This document shows positions 60,657-64,000 of a DNA stretch of 64,000 nt, piece after piece. This stretch comes from Bisporella sp. PMI_857 (Eukaryota; Ascomycota; Leotiomycetes; Helotiales; Helotiaceae), in NCBI GenBank assembly GCA_021307315.1, contig JAJSPD010000025.1:615076-679075 (forward strand). Reading direction: 5' to 3'. The translations under genes were made by a program, and so were the position numbers. The notes under the pieces are model-generated. The model was not told the origin of the DNA, did no database searches, and saw only the letters and a program-made list of their open reading frames with translations. Every line of letters begins with the position of its first letter. Position 1 is the first letter of the stretch.

Positions 60657-60990
60657 GATATGCCAGTATTCAATACAATTGTTGTGGAAGCCATCGACAT
60701 TAAGTATATAGGTGACGATAGCAAGGAAATTAGTCTTAGGGATTTTTGTCAACCTTTGTTTTGCATACCACATTCATGACGGGTTTGCTGGTAATTGAAC
60801 ATTAATCAACATCCTATGGTCGATATATACTGTATTCTATATTCCGTTCGGAATCCGTTGTAGAACTTAAGCCACTTACAGACCATTTGAGTTTTAAATT
60901 AAAAGTCGTATTCCAGTTCTCTAGGTTTTTGGCCATTTTAGCCGAATTTTAGTAAAACATCAAACTTTGGTGAACGACTCACCTAAAATA
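60657..60990. other. intergenic border zone
   Basis: Composition shifts here toward A and T. No gene seen. Confidence 0.5.
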
Positions 60991-61050
60991 AATGTACAAT
61001 ATCAATAACGTCGCAATTGCTTTCAATTCTCGTGATTTTTGTAAATATCT

Positions 61051-61120
61051 CGATTCTCTCGATTCTCTCGATCCTCTCGATCCTTTTGATTCTCTCGATC
61101 CTTTCGATTCTTTCGATATG
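61051..61120. repeat. 9-bp tandem repeat (CTCGATYCT)n
   Basis: About seven units of CTCGATTCT/CTCGATCCT with T-for-C variants. In one frame it codes Leu-Asp-Ser/Pro repeats. Differences between units are mainly C to T, as RIP would make. Confidence 0.75.
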
Positions 61121-61251
61121 CCTATTCCACGCTTTCGTCGTCAGCTGGTTCCTACTAAAAAGATGCTGGAAAGTTCTATTCCTATTGGCGCTGGCGCCAG
61201 CAGGAATATAAAAAGAAAGCAGGCCAAACGGCCGTATAATAAAAAAGGGAC

Positions 61252-62124
61252 GAAACTGTAGCTATAGCCAAACCTGCAGCCAAAAAGCTAAAGATTACTG
61301 TAAGCAAAGCTGCTGCAATAGCGCTGAATGTAGGATCTGATTTAGTTGCAACACTACCGCCAATATTACTTATTTCGTTAGTATAGCGCTCGATTCCATT
61401 TTCTTCGAATCTTTTATTTGTATCCGAAAAGCCTGTCGACAACTTTACTGTAATCGAAGATAACGAAGCAGAAAAGCCCTAGTTACAACAGAAGAAAAAG
61501 CCTGCTAAAACGCTGTTGTTTATCTGCATTATCTACTTCAAATTAACGCTGAATAGCGACTCGATTTTCAGCAAAACGCGCTTAATCGACTTTTTTGCAA
61601 ATAATCATATTAAGTAGCATACGTGAATAAAGCTCAAAAACGAAAAGCTAAGTAAATTACTTTACAACGAAAAAAATCGACCTGTAGGAACAATTAAAGA
61701 AAACAGTTTTTTAACTGCTAAATTTGGCTTTCATAAAAGCGAATCTAAAAAGAAAATCAGCTCCAGCGAAAACTATAAAAAATAAGAACATACTTTTTAT
61801 CACTTAAACCGCTCAAGCCGTAAAGCTAACTTTTACTGCTACTTCTTTACAAGTAATAATACTGTTTACACACTTGTAAAGCTTAATAAAAGAACTCGCG
61901 CAAAAAAAGTTCTTGATTCTCCGAAACGCTTTGTTTCTTTTAGAAGTAATAACAGTGATTACGATTTTTTTGAGCCGATTCGACTTACGATTTCTAAGCT
62001 TCGAACTTCAGTTTTAATATAAGTAATATTTACTTACTCTGCTACCGCAAAATTGATACAAAAGAAAGCGTTTCGAGAAAAGCAACGTGCCGCGCAAAAA
62101 AAAAAGAAAAAACGTACCTTTTGA
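61252..62124 (+). pseudogene. RIP-like decayed ORF of a probable transposable element
   Basis: One reading frame stays free of frameshifts for about 870 nt (KRDETVAIAKPAAKKLKIT onward) but is broken by stop codons at 61384, 61480, 61615, 61624, 61783 and 62020 (TAG, TAG, TAG, TGA, TAA, TAA), all of which can arise by C-to-T or G-to-A change from Gln or Trp codons. It is Lys/Ser/Phe-rich and AT-rich. No transposase motif could be identified, so the element class is open. The frame upstream at 60992-61258 may be its N-terminal part after a frameshift. Confidence 0.6.
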
Positions 62125-64000
62125 TCGATATAAGCTTATAAGTTCTTTTGCAAACAAATAGCGTTGTACAAAGCCAAATTGCAACAATTATAAAAAAGCT
62201 TTAAAGTGTGTTATACGTACTAGAAAGCTTAAAATAATAATTTTTATTTTCTTTTTAACGATTTTTAACTTATAGTATAAATAAAAGAAATTCGTAATAA
62301 AAAGTCAAATACAACAAATCGAGCGCTTTTATTTCATATAAGTGCAAAAGCTTTTTACAAAACTAATAACAATCGAAAAAAAAAGCTTCAAATGCCGAAA
62401 AGCAAGCCAGCCGCTAAAGCTAATATTGCTATTGCAAATTAGAATAAATATAGTCGAATTGTACAGCCGTTGTTACTTGATCTTCAATCTTCGATTTTAT
62501 TTTATTACAATAGCTATTCTTTTTACAAAAAACCTAAATTGCTTTTGTTTCGACTTTTTTATTTTTATTTTTATCCTACTCCGCGATTATTTTACGATTA
62601 CTTCTTTTTATACGTCGGCTTTTAGCTCTTATTCCAGCTACAAAGTTACTTTTAAACTTTATTACGAATAACATGTTTATTGCTGATCAAATAAAAGAAT
62701 TCAAGAACTATTTACGCTTTAAATTAAAGCTAAAAAAGCACAAAAATATAAATAATATTTTACGGAAAATCGCAATACAGAAATTCAGCGTTGATCAGCT
62801 TAAAGTTATAAAAGAATTAAAAGCGATTTCTTTAAATATTTCTTTAAATATCTTTAAGCGTATTTAAAAGCAAATCTCTTTTTTCAAATTATACTATAAA
62901 CAGCTGCTTGAAAAAACAATTGAGAATAAACAAAACAACAAAAAAAAAAGCTTGTATTGTTGTAAATCCGTACGCTAAGCAAAAGAATAAAATAGTCAAA
63001 ATCCTTATATAAGCTTTTAAAAAAAAAAAAATTCGACGAGAAAAAGTTTATAAATCCAGCTTTTATACATTTAAATAACACAAAAGCATACTATGCTTTT
63101 AAAGCGTAATAAAGTTTTTAGCCGGTAAAATATAAGTTTTAACCAAAAGTATAAGCGTTTTAATAGGTTTTTATATATAATCAGTATACTAGTACTGCAA
63201 TAATATCTTTTAAATGTTATATTTTGCTTTTAATACCCAGATTTTAGTTGTTATAAATGTACAAATTTATAGTTCAAAATAAAGCTCGAATATTTCAATT
63301 CATTATAATTATTACTTCAAATCTCAATTACTTTACAATTACAATATCGATTAAAGTAATATTGAAGTTTTTTATTGTTTATACTATAGTAAAGCATTAT
63401 TTTTAATATTACTTTAATCGATATTGTAGTTGTAAAGTAATTAAAATTTTGAAATAAAGTATAAATAATATATTAAAAAAATTACTAAAGCAAAATACTA
63501 CATATTAACTTTACTTGCATTTTGAGATTTTACAACTATTTATTAATCTATTTACTAAACTATTACAAAAATTATCTATTTTTTATATTTAGAGTATTTA
63601 AAGTGCTTTCTAGCTTTTTTTTAACTATTTAATTAAGCTCAATTTTGCTTGATTGCTTATATCAAAAATGCTTCAAAACTAAAAATACTCGCTGTAGACT
63701 TTTTTATAGTGCTTTCTAATAAACGCTTTTAAGTCATAAAAATATGTTTCAATAAAATTATATCTCGGTGTATAAAGAAACAAAAAACCGAAGTAAAACT
63801 TTTTTTCTTATTGCAAAATTAATAAACTTTAAGTGTATTATAAGTAAAACAGTTATTTATAATCAAAATCGATTTGAGGCGCCGGCTACGCGTTTATTCG
63901 AAAAAGCACTGAATACTCAATAAAATCCTTAAATCTTTCTTTATTAAAAAAGCTTTAATACGTTTCACACGTTATAATTCTTTTTATAGTATATACTAGC
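62125..64000. other. AT-rich RIP-like repeat DNA
   Basis: Strongly AT-rich sequence with no intact gene. A second decayed frame begins with an ATG at 62392 (MPKSKPAAKANIAIAN, then TAG) and runs about 300 nt with only TAG/TAA stops; its PKxKPAAK start is similar to a segment of the first relic. The rest is low-complexity A/T sequence with an inverted repeat at 63311-63456. This is the left part of a larger block that leaves the window. Confidence 0.65.
63311..63456. repeat. imperfect inverted repeat, arms about 52 bp, spacer about 41 bp
   Basis: Arm 63311-63363 and the reverse complement of arm 63405-63456 agree over most positions (core reading aattactttacaaYtacaa then tatcgattaaagtaatatt). 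Sequence this AT-rich produces chance palindromes, but a 38-base core with about one mismatch is well beyond that. It could be a MITE, a terminal inverted repeat pair or a fold-back element. Confidence 0.7.

Noticed and set aside
62342..62867. 109- and 64-codon frames in the AT-rich block
   Set aside because: Phe/Tyr/Ile/Lys-rich products expected from AT-rich DNA; not in frame with the relic ORFs.

Overview
The window is nuclear DNA of a filamentous ascomycete (Pezizomycotina). Most genes are split by introns of 45-60 nt with GTANGN donors and CTAAC/CTGAC-like branch sites, and genes lie on both strands with no operon structure. The gene set is typical of moulds: Cdc24, an F-box/WD40 protein, Vph1, Yme1, Fes1, a rhomboid-like Dsc2, and secreted and GPI-anchored proteins. 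The right end is AT-rich and carries a stop-riddled relic reading frame, as expected of repeat-induced point mutation (RIP). A leotiomycete (Botrytis/Sclerotinia-like) is my best guess from protein flavour; that is inference.

Layout. 1-2.1 kb: 5' part of cdc24 (minus), facing away from an F-box/WD40 gene (2.5-5.3 kb, plus). 6.4-8.0 kb: type II membrane glycosyltransferase-like protein. 9.1-9.5 kb: small TATA-driven gene. 9.5-24.3 kb: a gene desert of nearly 15 kb with normal base composition, ending at a four-finger C2H2 transcription factor (24.3-25.7 kb). 27.5-31.6 kb: a PHD-finger/ING protein and a cis-prenyltransferase, both minus. 32.0-36.1 kb: dsc2 and vph1 (plus). 36.8-39.0 kb: an eight-exon PLP aminotransferase. 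40.1-42.2 kb: a ten-exon gene for a GPI-anchored protein whose two polyglycine tracts are built from tiny exons. 43.7-46.2 kb: yme1. 47.0-50.0 kb: a deubiquitinase ending in a CaaX motif. 50.4-51.6 kb: mitochondrial ribosomal protein uL5m. 52.3-53.9 kb: actin. 55.3-55.9 kb: fes1. 56.6-58.7 kb: secreted histidine phosphatase. 59.2-60.1 kb: small secreted protein. 60.3-60.6 kb: possible relic exons. 61-64 kb: RIP-like repeat DNA.

Exon models were built by hand. For every complete gene with introns the exon lengths sum to a multiple of three and the splice sites keep frame; actin comes out at exactly 375 residues, which supports the method. Functional themes are housekeeping: polarity (Cdc24, actin), ubiquitin control (F-box, Dsc2, DUB), organelle acidification and quality control (Vph1, Yme1), dolichol synthesis, and the cell surface or secretome.

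The most unusual item is the polyglycine gene at 40144-42177. Four of its microexons are frame-neutral, and two neighbouring introns share an identical 3' half, so the Gly spacers seem to have grown by duplication of exon-intron units and could vary in length by exon skipping. Second are the large empty regulatory-looking region in front of the C2H2 factor and the CYLD-like deubiquitinase with a possible prenylation signal. I found no tRNA, rRNA, CRISPR or intact transposon.
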